NCBI GenBank assembly: GCA_022225965.2
Contig: JAKJXP020000023.1
Location: 310,001-374,000 of the forward strand
Reading direction: 5' to 3'
DNA from: Diatrype stigma
Taxonomy: Eukaryota; Ascomycota; Sordariomycetes; Xylariales; Diatrypaceae
DNA: 64,000 nt
In this document: positions 1 through 13,870 of the stretch, in pieces
Layout: every line of letters begins with the position of its first letter
Position numbering within the stretch: the stretch's first letter is position 1
Notes under the pieces: model-generated
Told to the model about the DNA's origin: nothing
What the model saw: only the letters and a program-made list of their open reading frames with translations
Database searches by the model: none
Made by a program: the position numbers and the translations under genes

Positions 1-3000
1 TCGGGCGAGTCGGGGGCACTTGGCTAACGGTCTCCTTGAGGTCGTCGACAACATCGAGCAGGCCAGCCCCAAAGACCGAGGCGACAAAGCGTTCAGCTGT
101 CGGTACGAAGCGGTCCAGGCGGAACAATTTGACCAAAAGCAGCGACAAGAGTGACTGGTCGAAAGGCTCAGTCTCTGATGACCAGACCTGAGGCACAAAG
201 TTTTCGGCGAATTCCTCACTTAAGAACTTGTCCCAGGCATCGGCGGGGACCTGATCTAGCTGGTCTTTCAAGACTGCAAGCCTCTTGGCCCTGACAAACG
301 CTTCATCCTTGGCATCAGTCTCGGTAGAGAGGTCCTTGCCCTCGATGCGATCATCCAGGATGATGTCAATGAGACCCTTGTCCATCTTGTAGGGAGACGC
401 CTGGACCAGCAACATGGCGAGCGTGATGCGGTCCTTTTGCAACAGAGCCAAGGCGGTTCTCTTGAAGGTCGCCACGAACAGATCTCTGATTATGATATCT
501 TTTCGGTTGTTGAAGTTCGACTCGTTGGCTAGGTTCTTGTTGCCGTGAAGGACGGAATGGAAGATGTCAAGGAAGTATTGCAACGAGAATTGATAGAAGT
601 GGTTGAGATAGTGCAACTGCTCAAGAACAGCAAAGACTGCACTGCAAGACCGAGCGATGACATTGTATTGGAGAGTAATCTCCTCGACCTCGGCCATAAC
701 ACCCTCAGTGTTGCTCATCTTAGCCGAGATCTCAGCGGCTTCGGTCTTAAGAGTCTCCAGCGTCTCAATGACATTATCATCGTCAAGGATGTTGCCACGA
801 GACTCGTTGAGTGCCTGCAGGAGGCGCTTCTCGAGCTGTCGAAGGTGAACCTTGAACTCGCCTTGCAGCTTGATGAGATTAGATCTCCGCTCGTCGACAT
901 CCGGTCTTTCGGACTTCAGCACATCGTTAAGGGACTGAGTCTGAAGACTGCTCTGGGTGACAGTGAAGTTGACGAAGGTGGTTCGACTGCAGATATCGGG
1001 CGCGAAAGTCGCGGAGGGATCGCGAGTGGATAGGTAGATTCTGAAAGAGGGTGAAAAGTCGATCTGTTGCTTGCCCAGTTGAATGAGGACACGACCACCG
1101 GTCTTTTGGTACTCCTTGTTGAGGACGTGATTGAGGATAGGGTCCAAATGCTCCGCATCCTGGATGAGAATTGGGTTACCAAATCGAAGCGAGCTTTCCA
1201 GTTGTTTAGTGAAGGAGTCATCAAGGAAACTCGTGACAGTGAGGCGACGGTCTTGACACTCGCGCTGGAGGAACTCGGTAACTCTGCCAGACGGGTCGAT
1301 GATGAGTGGGTAGCGGTTGAAACGTTTCAAAACGATGGCATTCTCGGTACAGAGGTCATCAACCGGCAATGTGTTCTCTTGCCAGGTTAGTCGCTCGTCG
1401 GCGGTGGACAAGTATTCCGTGATAGGGTTGTGAGGCTTAAATTGGATGCCTGAGAGCTCCAGCTGGTGCAACCAGTCGTCCATCATGGATTTTCGGAATG
1501 TTTGGTCGTATAGTCCGCTGTATGCCAAGAAAGCCGCAGCCACAAGAACATCGCCGACAAGAGTGCTAATCTGGGTCTCGAATGACTTGCTTCCATCCTC
1601 CCATCGGGTTCGTTCGGAAGCGAGACTATCAAGCAGTCTGACACTTCGATCGACCTTGAACTGAACGCGGGACATTTCCGCCTTGATGGCCTGAGTCTCG
1701 CTGATGAGGGCTGCATATTCAGTCTTGTACAGTGCAATACTGTCCTCTAAAGTAGTGATGGTGTTCTCGACCGCCTTTGCCTCGGCCTTTGTCTGGAGTG
1801 CTTGCTCTTCGAGCTGATCGACTTCCTCTCTTAGGGGTCCAACACGATCCAAGATCTCGGAATAGTTGACCTGGGCTTCCACCCACTGGACCAAGGGGCC
1901 ACAAGCTTTACTGGCTCGGTTGACCTTGTCGAACGTGAAGTCGCCGTTGTTGAGGAAAGAATTCCGCATCTTGGTTCTCAGGGCTTTGGTCATTTGCTTC
2001 TCGTTGTCGAAGTTGACAATACTGGCAATGAAGTCATCGCGGCGGACCACTGCCTGCATGGATTTCCAGACACCTTCTGTCTTATGGCCGAGCAAAGAGC
2101 AGACAGCATCCAACGCAAGTTTCACACCACCGGGTGGAGAACCCATGGAACGGACTTCCGTCAGGTGTTGTCGTTTGATGTTGCTGACGCTTGCCTTCGC
2201 TTCCTCGACAGCTGGTTCCGCTCTCGCGAGATCGTTCAGGACAACCTCCCTTCGCGATGCGACTTCTGCTTCTTGCTTCTCTAGGGCCGCTTGGATTTCT
2301 AGGGAGGTGTTCTTGCGCTGCTCGGCTTCTCGTTGGTCGGCAACCATGCGTTGTAGCTTCTCATTGGCTTCTGCATCTTTCGTTTCGAGCTGGGCTTTCT
2401 TCTCGGCCAGGCTGACTCGGAGATCCCGGACTTTCTCGACGGTATCACGGAGCTTGTCAAGACCGACATTGAGATGGCGTTGTTGTTCTTCAAGGTCTTC
2501 GCGCTTTTCGTTGTACAGTTTAACGTACTGTGCCACAAAGTCGAGGAAGTGCCGCGGTGTGAGGAAAGTGATCTTGTTCTGTTGCTTCTGAAGCTTGGCA
2601 TTGAAGCGCTGCAAGGAGTAGTGGATGTACACCATAGAATTGACGACGGTTTCTCTGTGGGCAGGTGGTAGTTGAAGGCCACGGTACGCAACAGGGATAG
2701 TATCCGGGGCCGTGAAGTTTGGCTTGTCCAGATCGACGGAACGAGTCAACTCATCAGCGACCTGGAACAGTGCTTGGTCAGACCAGTCACCGAACCAGTT
2801 CAGCACGCAACGGTTGAACAAGGCCGGACTTGTGGCAGCCTTGGACGAGAGGCCATCTTCAGGAGGGTTCATAGTGAAGACAACATGCAAGTTCTTGACA
2901 ATCTGCTGGGTGAACCACTTGTAGAGTTCTTCCTGTGAATCCAGCAGCAGGCCTTGCTTCTGAGCTCCTTCCTTACAAGCCGTCATAAGGGCGGCAAGGT

Positions 3001-6000
3001 CGTCACCCTCAAACAGACCAGGGACCTCCGCATTGGCTAGCAAAGTGTTCATTCTCTCAAGGAAACCGGAGTCTAGGACATTAGACTCGTCCATGATGAA
3101 GCACATCTTCTCACCCTTGCAACCGCAGCGGCGTAGAACGTCTCGCAAGTCATCATCAAAATCTTCGGCCGAGTAGTTACCATGAACCTTGATCTGGAAG
3201 ACCCTGAGACCGTTCATCCAGGCAACGAATCTCGACAGCGTCGTTTTACCACTGCCGCTGACACCAATCAAGATCAAATGACCTTGCGGCTGCCTGAACA
3301 CACGATCAATACGCAGAACGTGCTCAAGCACATCGTTGAACAAGATGAGAGGGACATCAACTTCTTCTTCGCAGAAAGTCTTAAGGCGAGCCTTAACGAA
3401 GTCCCGCAGTTGCTCTCGGTCGACTGGCACATAGTTCTTGGAAAGCCAGTTGGAAAATAGGATTGGCCCCCCGAGCGCCTTTTGCTCGTCAATAGTTGGG
3501 AAGAATTCTAGAGCAATCTTCCGCACTGCTTCTTCCGTCCACTGCCTTTCATCCTCGGCAACCAATCGATCCTGGAAGAGCCGCAATGCCTCGTGTGCCC
3601 AGATGCGGATGAGACCTTCGACTGACAGGGTTTCCAAAGGCCGTATGGCTTCATAGATACCACGCACCCAGCGTGTCAACTCACGAGGACTGTAGACATA
3701 GTGAGGCTGAATCTTCGGCGTGAAACGTTGTTGGGATTCCAGGTAGAGTCGCACCATAGCCTGGGTAAGGGCTTCCGAGTATCCGCGTAGGGTTGGGACA
3801 ATCTTCAGCACTGCAGAGTTGAAAGTGCCGTAGATCTGTTGCAACGACAGCTCGCCAGGATAGTCGACCATGATGAGTGGAGCATGTCGAAGGAATCTAG
3901 CGCCCATAGGAGTACGGCCTGCATCGGTTGGGGGGTTGCAAGCGCCGACGAATTGGATACGATCCAGAGTAACCCAAGACTTGTCCGATGTCCGCCAGAA
4001 ACCATTGTGTTCGACCAGCTGACGAAGGAAGGAGATGGCTCGTTGAGTGCCATATTTGTCCGGAGCAGGCAAGTTGATTTCATCGCAGAATATCACGAGC
4101 CAACGACCAATCTGGGTTGGAGATAGCATGACGCCGTTCAATGTCTTCTTGTACTCACAGTACTGCTCAAAGGTCTTGATGAGGAGATCAGGCGTGGTGG
4201 CACTGGAAAAGTTCAGACCAACAACCTCCATGTTTGGTAATTTACGAAGGGCACTGAATAGCGTCATCGTTTTACCGGAACCAGGAGGACCACAGAGCAG
4301 CAGGGGCTTGTGCTCAGCGAGCCACGAATAAAGGACGTCTTCATGGCGCACAGTATCAAGGGTGGGGATGACAACGTCTGTCTGAATGATTGAGTGTGTG
4401 TTGACCTCGATGGTAGGCACCTGGTTCTGCCACGGCGTCCATTCAGCCCTGGGCAGCGTAACATCAAAGTCGATCAACGAGCTACTACCGTCGAGCGGCG
4501 GGGAGCCGAAGCTTGCAAGGCCTGCAACATTATCGCCAAATACCTTGCGATCGGTCAATGGGCAGTCACCAGTCAACGCCCAGACCAGGGCAAGCAGAAG
4601 CTTCTTTGAGACAAAAGACTCGATCTGCTCGGGATCTAATGGAAAGTCAACATGCTGTGCGTTGTACTCAATCATGTCCCGAACTGCTTTGTTGAGCAGA
4701 GAGAACAGGGTGGTTAGAACGCGAGAAATAGTAAACTCCATGATGTGATTGAAGCCCTCCGCCTCCTTGAGCGCCTCGTGAATAAAGTTGTCGGTATTCA
4801 AGTAAGCATTCAGCAAGTCAGCGACTTGGCTTTGTATTTGGAGAGCCTTAGCTGGGCTCTGGTTTGCCGCAGCGGCATCTTCATCTAAATCCTCGAAAGC
4901 TACTGTCTTCAAAGTGTCGAGGTAGTTGGTGACCATCATGCTTGGCGTGACGGTATCCTCGCTAAACCAGACCATACCGCAGCGACTGACAGTGGCGAGA
5001 GTGGCGTACTTCAAGGTCTCGACTTCGAACATGATGCGAACATTAGACGGTAGGTTAAGACGTTCACCGTTGGGAAGCGTGAGGAGCTTGTTGTCGTCGA
5101 GTACACTGTTCAAGTTCTCAACCCATTCGGGATCGACATCACCATCGAAAACGATCCAGTGACGCTTGGAATCTTCTCCACGGAGGTTGTCGACAATCTT
5201 TCTCAGAATGCTAGTGAACAGACCGTCGGTCCACTCTCTGGTGGTCGAATCCAAGTTTCCGTATAGGGCCTCCTTCGACATGACTTTTGAATCGATAACG
5301 TGGGACACACCCTCGACACCCTCGACTTGCTGCAGAGCATCGAGAAGTAGCCTCCAGGCAGCTGACTTTCCAGAACCTGAATTGCCAACCATCATAACAC
5401 CATGGTGGATCTTTTGAATCTGGTACAGCTGAAGAATCTTGGTCATCCAGATATCGTTGACAACCAGATGCCTCTCTCCCGCTATCCGGCGAATAGCATC
5501 CTCTAGCTTCTCTAAGTTGGCGGGCACATATTTGACACCGGGGAAGCATTCCTCCTCGATATTCATCATGATCTCTACATCACTCCTAATAAGCTTCGGG
5601 GCAATGGTCTCCCTGACACTCTGGACGATGATTTCGGGCTCAACAACTTCCTCTGCACCAATGTCACCACCGCTATTCGCAAATCGAGCGCGCTTCAGGC
5701 CACCTGAGCTGACAAGGACACTCTTGAGAGCTCGAAGCCCAAAGTCGTAGTGTGCCTGCTTGGACAGTTTCCTGGAGCACTGATCGAAGAATGGCACAGT
5801 ATGTTTTGACAGTTGTTTTGCTTGGTTGAAACCCTGAGAGTAAAGCATGACTTCGGCAATGAGCTCTTTGTCGGGCTTGGACATTGCGACGCTGCGGAAC
5901 AGCTTCTTCAAGTTGTCGGGAAGGTTAGAACGGCCAGCGTATCCAGGGTTCATTGTGATGAAAATGCCCGTGTTGGCGTTGACGTGGAGCTGCCGACCAA

Positions 6001-9000
6001 CTAGTTCAATTTGAGCCTTGTCATCTTCAACGCCTTGCTTGAGCCCAAGTTGGATGTTCTGGATCTGTTGCGATACAGCAGACAAGATTCTCTCCTCAAG
6101 ACGATTGAACTCGTCGAAGCAACCCCATGCACCGACCTGGCAGATACCTAGGAAGATACGGCCCATTGCCTGGAAGTCGAACGTGTCATCACAGCAGAAC
6201 ACGAGAGTGAAACGGCCCAGCTCGACACCAAGAGCCTTGACTGACTCGGTCTTTCCCGTACCAGCAGGGCCATAAGGCGACCCACCGAGTCTCTGGCAGA
6301 GAGCCTGGGTGAGCGTGAGGAAACAGCGGTCTGTCAGGGGGGTTCGGACAAGTCTATCAGGAACGCCGAGATACTCGAAACCGTAGTTCAGCTTTGCATT
6401 TGCCATCTTGATGTGCAGGCGCTGCAGAAAGTCCCCTTCAGGAGAATACACGTATCGCATTTGGAGCAGCCACAGATAGTGCGTTGGGGTACTGGCATTG
6501 AGCTTGATGAGCTTCTCAATGGTATCTCGCTGATGGACACACTGCGTAATGAGAGCTTCACATTTTTTCCTGAGAATTACGTCAAGATCGCCAAGGACAG
6601 TCTCCGCTAGAAGGCGTAGCACGTCAACTTCACGATCGAAAAGGGACTGGAGCGACTTTCCACCTTCGACCAAGGACTTCTCAACCACCGTCGTCCATAC
6701 GACCTGGGTAGCAAGGACGACTATTTGACTCGGGTAGGTAGCCATGAATGAGTTCATCGCTGCCTGGTCGATAGGGCTCGACTCGAAAATAGGGGTGTAC
6801 GCCTCAACGGCTTCAGCCAAGAGTTCAGCGAGAGTAGCCTTCATTCCTTGCTCGAGCAGGGCCAACCAGTCGTTGATCTTAGGAACCTTGGCAAGAGAGA
6901 TTTCTTTCTTGAGACGAACTTCCTCGCCCTCCTTGGAAGTGAAACCCGAGATGACGGCCTCATCCTCCATGATTAAGCCGTTTAGCCCAGCAAACATTTT
7001 CTTGAAGTGCTTCGCAATGCGTAGGGTATCGTTGCTGTTCCCAATCATTTCTAAGAGATCCTCATCTCCAACGAAATAGAAACGTGGGAATGAGACGCGC
7101 TCCTTTTCAAGATATTCGCCTAGTGCTTTCTGGATCTTGTTGAGCAATTCAGCGAGACGCTCCAGAGACTTCTGAACGCCAGGAATACTGAGGACATCGA
7201 TCACCATCGGCTGCTTATAGACCTTCTTCATCACAGCCATAAACTCGCTGTTGATGTTCTGGAATCGAGACGACTCGATAGGTAGGAGGTGCTTGATGTC
7301 AGCATTGCCAGTAAAGACACCTTCCAGGTAAACCCATTGACGCTGAACATCGATCCAGACGTCGAAGAGAACATGCACTCGGTTCAGCTTATCTTCCCAG
7401 GACGAGGCTTCCTCTTCGAACTCCTTATAATAGGGCGAGTGTTTCATCGCCTGGAGGGAGTTCAGGTTTTCGCTGCACTTGGCAAAAAGGTCATCCCAAC
7501 CACGAATCAGACGGCATTTGTTTTGATACGCGACAAGCTCAAGCTGGTAACTGTTCCAGGTCTCCTTTACTTGCTTCAAGAACTCCTCTAAGGCCATCTC
7601 ACCCTGTGCTTGGGTAATAATGTCCCTAACGATGACCTCAGTGGCAACCAAGTTCAGGTCCCAAACATCACCAAGGGTCATGGACACTGGTGAGTATCGT
7701 CGTCCAGGCTTGATGTCCTTCCATATCTTCGTCCAATGTCGATCCCTGATAGCCTCGGATTTCAGGTCGCTTAGAATGGTGTTCACCCTGAGGTACTGGC
7801 GAAGGACGTTCTGTATGTGCTCGAAAGCAGCATATTGACGCATTCTGCTTGGCATCTCCTTAGTCATCTTGATGAGGCCGTCGATCGACGACCGGATTTT
7901 CCTAGGTTGCACGCTTCCCCAGAGTGTCTCGCGAAGCTCATTTAAGCTCTTCCATATTGTCGAAAGACCAGACCACACAGACTTGAAGTCCTGGACTTCT
8001 TCCAAGATAATCGGGAGGGAAGATTCGGGGCTTGCAGGAAGATCAAGAGCTTCCTTAGCCTTAGAAACCATATCAAGTTCGTCCTGTAACTTCGTAATGC
8101 GAGTTTCAAAACTACTGAGCGTGGTGGAAGCGACCTCTGGTGCGATGGTTCCTGAGACAGGTTTTTCTTCGTTCCATTGAATAGCAACCTCGGCAATCTT
8201 GTCTACGACGACCTTATCTTCTGCGATGATCTTCGCTTTGAGAGCATCTGTCTGGTCTTGCACGATCTTGGCTTTTCTAGTCAGGATTTCGTTGAGGGCT
8301 TCCCATTGAGAATCAACTTGCTGCACATCGATCCAGTCGTTTGGCAGGGTATATCGGTTTCGAACAAGTGTCGATTGGCCTTGGCGGAAAGTCTCAACTT
8401 CGGGAGCCCAGGCCTTGACTCTTCGCTTACAGCTTTGAACGATGGTGATAAACTGAACGGCATGCGCAGTCGAGCTAGCCTCAAGGTTCTGTTGCTCTAG
8501 ATCCCTCCGTGCCTTCTCGATCTCAGCATGGACTTCCCTCATCCGATTACCTAAGCGCCCAGCAAACTTCATCAAGATCTCATGCTGCCACTGGTCATAT
8601 TTGGCGTTGACCTTCGACTGCACTTGATCATAATCGATAGTAATGTGGCCAAACGAGCGGCTCACTTCGCTAGTATCAAAGGTTGCTCGTGATTTTCGGA
8701 TTTCCTGTAGGAGCTGCAGCCACCTGGGAAGTTCATCTCCTAGGAGTTCGTAGACCTGCTCAGACTGCAAATCCCATAACGACTGAAACTGTAGCCACTT
8801 ATCTACGTACTCGCTGATAGTGGTCAACTTCTTTTCTATCGTGGTATAGACTCGGCTCAGGACGTCAGTGCAATCTGCGGGGAGTTCGTTGAAACGAGCC
8901 TCCTCTTTGACAGCCGTGCTTAGGGTTAAGCTCATTTGGTACCTAGATGCCTTGATCTTCGGGAGGTTACAGACGATGCCGATCCAGTTATGCAACTGGA

Positions 9001-12000
9001 GATACCAGCTCGCCCTGGCGAATTCCAGGGGGGGGTCCAGGTAAATAACTTGGTTACGCATAGTGATCTCATGTGTGAGGTTTCTCATGGTTGGGGCATC
9101 GAATTTTAGAGGTTCGCTAGCCAGAGCCAGCTGTTTTCTCCGGTAGGATTCAAGCTGTTCGACGGGAGTATCATCTTCGAATACCCCAATCCAAGTCGAC
9201 ACTGCACGGTGAAGACGAGTGAGGAAAGTCATCTTGATGCGCTCATTCATCCTCTCAACCCAGAAGCCAAGGTTGACATATTGTTCTAAGTTCAACTGAT
9301 CCACAGCGGCCTGAATAGTTTGCAAACGTGACTGGAACTCAGCGGCTTCATAAGGACATGTAGCAAGTTCTGCTAAGGCTTTCTGAACAGTAATATTAAT
9401 AGCTGCGAGGGCAACGGTCTTGGATTGGAGGAGGGAGGCAGCAGCAGCAAACTCTCGGACGAACATAACATGCTTGCTCTCAGATCCTCGGCCGATGGGG
9501 TGATCAAGGCCGCCATTAGCGAGGAATGGCTTTTGGTACGCCTCCCACGTGTTCACAAACGTTTCCCACTTCAGAGGGATGCCCTTTGCGATAAGCACAT
9601 GAGCGTCGTTCTGGTAGCCACTCAGTAAAATGGACACCTCCGACATCTCTGAGATCTGACGGGTCGTCTGAGTGAAAGTCCGCACACTCTCCATTAGACT
9701 AACAGCATACGGATAAACTCTCTTCGCCTCCTTTGCGACATTGTTCACCGAATTGGGCACGTTGAAGTTCTGCCAACCAAGGTTGCGGGTCTCCTTGAAC
9801 AGTGTGATGATCTGGGCATCGAAGTTGACTGCAAGATCCAGTGCATTGTTGGCAGCCCTGACCCTGTTGATATTGAAGAGACGACCGGAAATCGTTATGT
9901 GTTTCCGCTGCACATCCTCAATCCAGGCCTTGTAAATCGCTTGGGTATTGAGCTTCTTCCTGAACAGTTCACTCTCGGTCTGCAACTTCTGACCCTCGGT
10001 ATGAAGCGACCAGTCCGAGCCTAGAATATCCTCAACCTTCTTCATGTACCCATCAAGCTGGCGCTCGATCTGGCGCGCCCAGATAATGGCGCCCGACACT
10101 GGGGGAAGATCGTGGAGCTGAGCCATGGCATGAGCCTCAGAATGGCCGTATTGTTGCTTGAAACGTTCATGCAATGCTGAGATAGCTTGCTTCACGTTCT
10201 CAATCAACTGGTTCTGATACTCGGCGATCGCACCTCTGATCTTCGGACGAACGAAAAGTGCATTGAACTGCGAAAATACACGGAACATCTCGTTTGCGTT
10301 CTTCGCAGTCGCCAGACGGTCTCGCAGCCTAGCGATAATGGAGTTTTCTACTCTCGAAGTACGTTCGTTGTAAGTATTCTCTGCCTTGACCCATCTCTGT
10401 GTCCCTTCTTGGGTGACGTCAAGCAGGTCGACATTCTTGAGCGCCTCCCAGGCCTGTTTAACTTCCTCCACAGCATCTACATCGCCCATCTCTTCGACAA
10501 AAGCGACACTGTTGGTAGTCGACTCATCAGTTAAGCCATTGACAGTCGACTTGGGACCAAGCACGTTGACGATAGTTCTCTGCAACTGCTCATGATTGTC
10601 CCGGAATGTATCAATGTATTTGAGGCGCGCCTGCAGCTCGTTGTGCTTCGGGTTGACTCTGATGAGGATGAACTTCTCATTTCTTCTCCGGGTAGTATCC
10701 CTAGCAATCTTGATGAACTCTTTCACGTGATCGTCCCAGGACCTGAAAATATCATCGGCGGTAGCCATAATAGTTTTGAATTCCCGATAATCGAGATCCA
10801 CCAGTTCGGAGCCTGGAAGGAGACGATGGACAACTTCCTCGAGGTCGGCTGAAACAGCTTCGACAAGATGCAAGGTGCGGGCTATGGGGTAGTTGCTGAA
10901 CCGCATCTTCTTGTTCATGTGGTTGAAGATTTGCGCAATGGCATCCTGCACCTTCAGAAGCGAGGTTGCTGAGAGGAGTTCATCCAGCGGAAAATCGCGC
11001 ATGAGCTGGTTGTACTTCTGTACCATCTCCATTGCTTCTTTCAGACCAGTATCGGCAGTAAAACTGACGGTAGCTTGGAACCGCTTTGCATGCTTCAGAA
11101 TCTCCAAGGTCAACATCACGCCCTCGCTTCTCAGCTGAGCTTCGATGCTCTCCAAGGCAGACTCCATGGATAGCCAGAAGTTAATCTCTTGGGTTGCCGT
11201 CCTTGTTACGGGATCTCGCGTTAGTTTCGTAATAGCTTGGATCGACTTGATCCAGCTATTCACTGTCGACTGTAGGTTATTCATGAAGGTGCTGTCTGAA
11301 AGGAGACTTGCGGCGATCAAATCGGTCGATGGCCTAGCGTTCTGAGCTTGTGCCTCTTCCAACGCTGCCTGGACGACAGGGTGGAAGGAGAGGGACAGCT
11401 CCGGTATCTCGACATTCTGTTGAAGATGAAGCAAGCTCAACTCAAGCTCTGTCATCCGCTTTTTGGTGATGGGTATTCCGGTCTTCGCATCTACATCGGC
11501 TCGACTCCTAGCACCATTAACCGTCTGCGAAGTCTTGGTGTTGGCATCGAAGTAGGGCGCCAGCGCATTATGAACGATAGAGTGAAGAATTTCGAAGGGA
11601 GAAGCAGAAGGGCCCTGTTCGGCAACGAGGCTACTCAGGGATCCGGCACCGGGTAGCGTTTGGATTTGTATCTGCGAAGACAAGGGAAGCGAAGGGTCGA
11701 TCGCCTGCGGGCGTTTGAGGAGAGCGAGGTACGCTATTATGGTGGGCGAAGAGGTGATCTCGGGCGTGATGTTATACGTGTAGGCTACCGGTACTTGAAG
11801 CGACTAGTCAGCGTTGGATAGCTCGACGACTTTCCGGCTAGCAGAAGCTGACGATAGACGGGAGGTAAGCAACTCACCATTGTCTACAGGACCATCCGGT
11901 AGCTCGGGCGATGTCGGCACAGTCTCCTTCTGGATGTACAAGGCCACCTGAACATCGGAAGCGAACCGAGTGCATCGTTGTAGAGTATCAGTATAGTTTG

Positions 12001-12184
12001 CCTTAGAAAGCAGACTACCGGGGCTCTCGAGGTCGGCACGGGTTGCGCCGAGCGTGATGGTGATGATAGAAACCAGGTAGTCCACCACCAAAGTTGGGTC
12101 AATGGCGATGAAGGCGGGTGGTCCATCACCATTTGCGCCGGGGCTCTGGGAGGCCAAAGGAGGAGCAGATGCCACGGCCTCCAT
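1..12184 (-). CDS. nudA: Cytoplasmic dynein heavy chain (partial, C-terminus beyond left edge)
   Basis: Motor subunit of cytoplasmic dynein: it hydrolyses ATP to walk toward microtubule minus ends and drives nuclear and vesicle transport in hyphae. Exon 1 is 12184-11878 and starts MEAVASAPP. An 84-nt intron (11877-11794, GTGAGT..AAG, phase 1) follows. Exon 2 then stays open from 11793 to the window edge, giving about 4,033 codons; fungal dynein heavy chains are about 4,300-4,400 residues, so roughly the last 300 are missing. Four AAA P-loops are in frame: AAA1 GPAGTGKT (Lys about residue 1950, bases 6251-6253), AAA2 GNSGSGKS (5366-5368), AAA3 GPPGSGKT (4271-4273) and AAA4 GVSGSGKT (3245-3247). 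The N-terminal tail and linker precede AAA1. The coiled-coil stalk with microtubule-binding domain lies at about 2650-1700, and AAA5/AAA6 sequence runs to base 1. The frame at base 2-4 still matches, so no frameshift is seen. The symbol follows Aspergillus; Neurospora calls it ro-1. Confidence 0.97.
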
Positions 12185-13046
12185 CGTGGCTATCTAGGTC
12201 AAAAGCTAGGTTGAATATCAAAGGGTATCTCGCATTTCTCGGGTTGTCAAGATGTCAGATCAGATAGGGGGGCACATCCAAAATCAGGAAACGGAGGTCC
12301 TGGCGAATGTACAGTACAACGGAAAAGCCGACGGGCGGTCGAAAAATTAAAGGGGTTTATGGCAGTATCGGTAACGAACGTGTCGTGTCGTGTCGTGGCG
12401 TGTCGTTTCTGCTTTGTTCTAGTTGTCTCGAAATGTGGTTTCACTGTATCGTGGTCGTCGATAGGTTCGGCGGTCTATAGTGTCGCAACTCGCAAGTAAA
12501 TAGACAAAACGAGAAAACAGGTGTTCGGTCACGTTGTGTTGCGTGTCTCTCACCTAGGAGCTTCGTTTGTACGCGCAGTAAACTAAGTAGACTATGGGTT
12601 CTGGCGTTCGGGCGTTGCGTTGGAGATTTGATAGGCTGGCTGGCTGGCTGGCGGGCTGGATAGGGCGAGGGAGATATTATCCTGGCAGTAACTACATATG
12701 TATGTATGGTCGGTACCTAACTGTGTATGTACCGACGACAGCTCATCGGTCAATCAGAAATCGGTAAGTCAATAATCACCATGTTCGCCCATACTTTATT
12801 GGCCTTTAGGGACGCGAAGGCTGGAAGGGTGCCGAAACGGTCGCGACTGCCCCACTCATTCTTATTACATTTGACTCAAGTGTCAAGACAGACAGGCTTG
12901 ACAGGGGCATTCAAGTGTGGGGGTTCAGTGGGTTGCAGGCTGGCCATTGGCTGGGTGCTGCTGGAGAAACTGTTAGGTAAGCCATCTCGTCCTGAAACTG
13001 CGTAGTATTAAGTACCTGTCGGTAGGTATACGGTAGGTAGTATATC

Positions 13047-13075
13047 AGGGGATATCTCAGGGGATATCTCAGGGG
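13047..13075. repeat. 12-bp tandem repeat
   Basis: The unit AGGGGATATCTC occurs twice in full, followed by a partial third copy. Each copy contains the palindrome GATATC. Confidence 0.85.
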
Positions 13076-13626
13076 AAGTATACCAGTGCCAGCATAGTAT
13101 TGATATTTCTGTCCTTTAGATAGCTATAGCCAGGGGCAATTTTGGTTGTTCAAGAAAAGAGAGCAATTAGTAAAGCGAAGCTTTATTTTTTTATTTCGTA
13201 AAATATATATATTTCTAAGAGATAAAAAAATAAAATAAGCTTATTAAAATCAACAATACGGACTTAAAATCGACGCTAGCAACGCGCTAAATCTGGCAAA
13301 AAATCACATTGGTTAGAATCATAAAAAAGTGGCTCCGAAATAGCATTTTAACGATTCCCAATAGCTTTACATTCGAATAAAACCATAAGAATGACAGAAA
13401 TTTGCCCGATCTTTGCGTTCCATATAATTTAACGTATCTAAAAATTAATGCATCCATTTTGCAGCATCTCAAACCGTCCAGAATTGATGCTTTTAGGTAG
13501 TTGCAATCTGGCGCTACTATTCGGATGCGACGTATATATGAAACTGGCCAGTGCTGCAGTTATTTTTCTTTCTTTTCCTTACGCGTCACGCTTTTCCTAC
13601 TTCTTTTCTTCTTTTCCTCCGCAACA

Positions 13627-13646
13627 CCCCCCCCCCCCCCCCCCCC
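13627..13646. repeat. C homopolymer (20 bases)
   Basis: An uninterrupted run of 20 C, a likely site of length variation and sequencing error. Confidence 0.9.
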
Positions 13647-13654
13647 TATACCTA

Positions 13655-13870
13655 TTCGACGGCGCTACCCATACTTGCTTCCGTACGTACTCCTATACCT
13701 ATATGCTCCTATATCTGCTTAACAGCTGCTTACTAACTGTCCTATAGGTGCTCGACGTTGTCCATACCTGCTTCCGTACGTACCCCTATACTTGCCTGCC
13801 CCTATACTTGCCTGCCCCTATACCTGCTTTCGACGTGCCCTTATATTTACTTCCGTACGTATCCCTAAAT
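13655..13870. repeat. Composite minisatellite with CTTCCGTACGTA units
   Basis: CTTCCGTACGTA followed by CTCCTATA, CCCCTATA or TCCCTAAA occurs three times. CTTGCCTGCCCCTATA (16 bp) occurs twice in tandem. The word CGACG next to CC-rich sequence also recurs three times. Together these look like about three diverged copies of a 70-100 bp higher-order unit. Confidence 0.7.

Noticed and set aside
545..1033. 162-codon plus-strand ORF in the dynein region
   Set aside because: Antisense shadow of dynein AAA-domain coding sequence.
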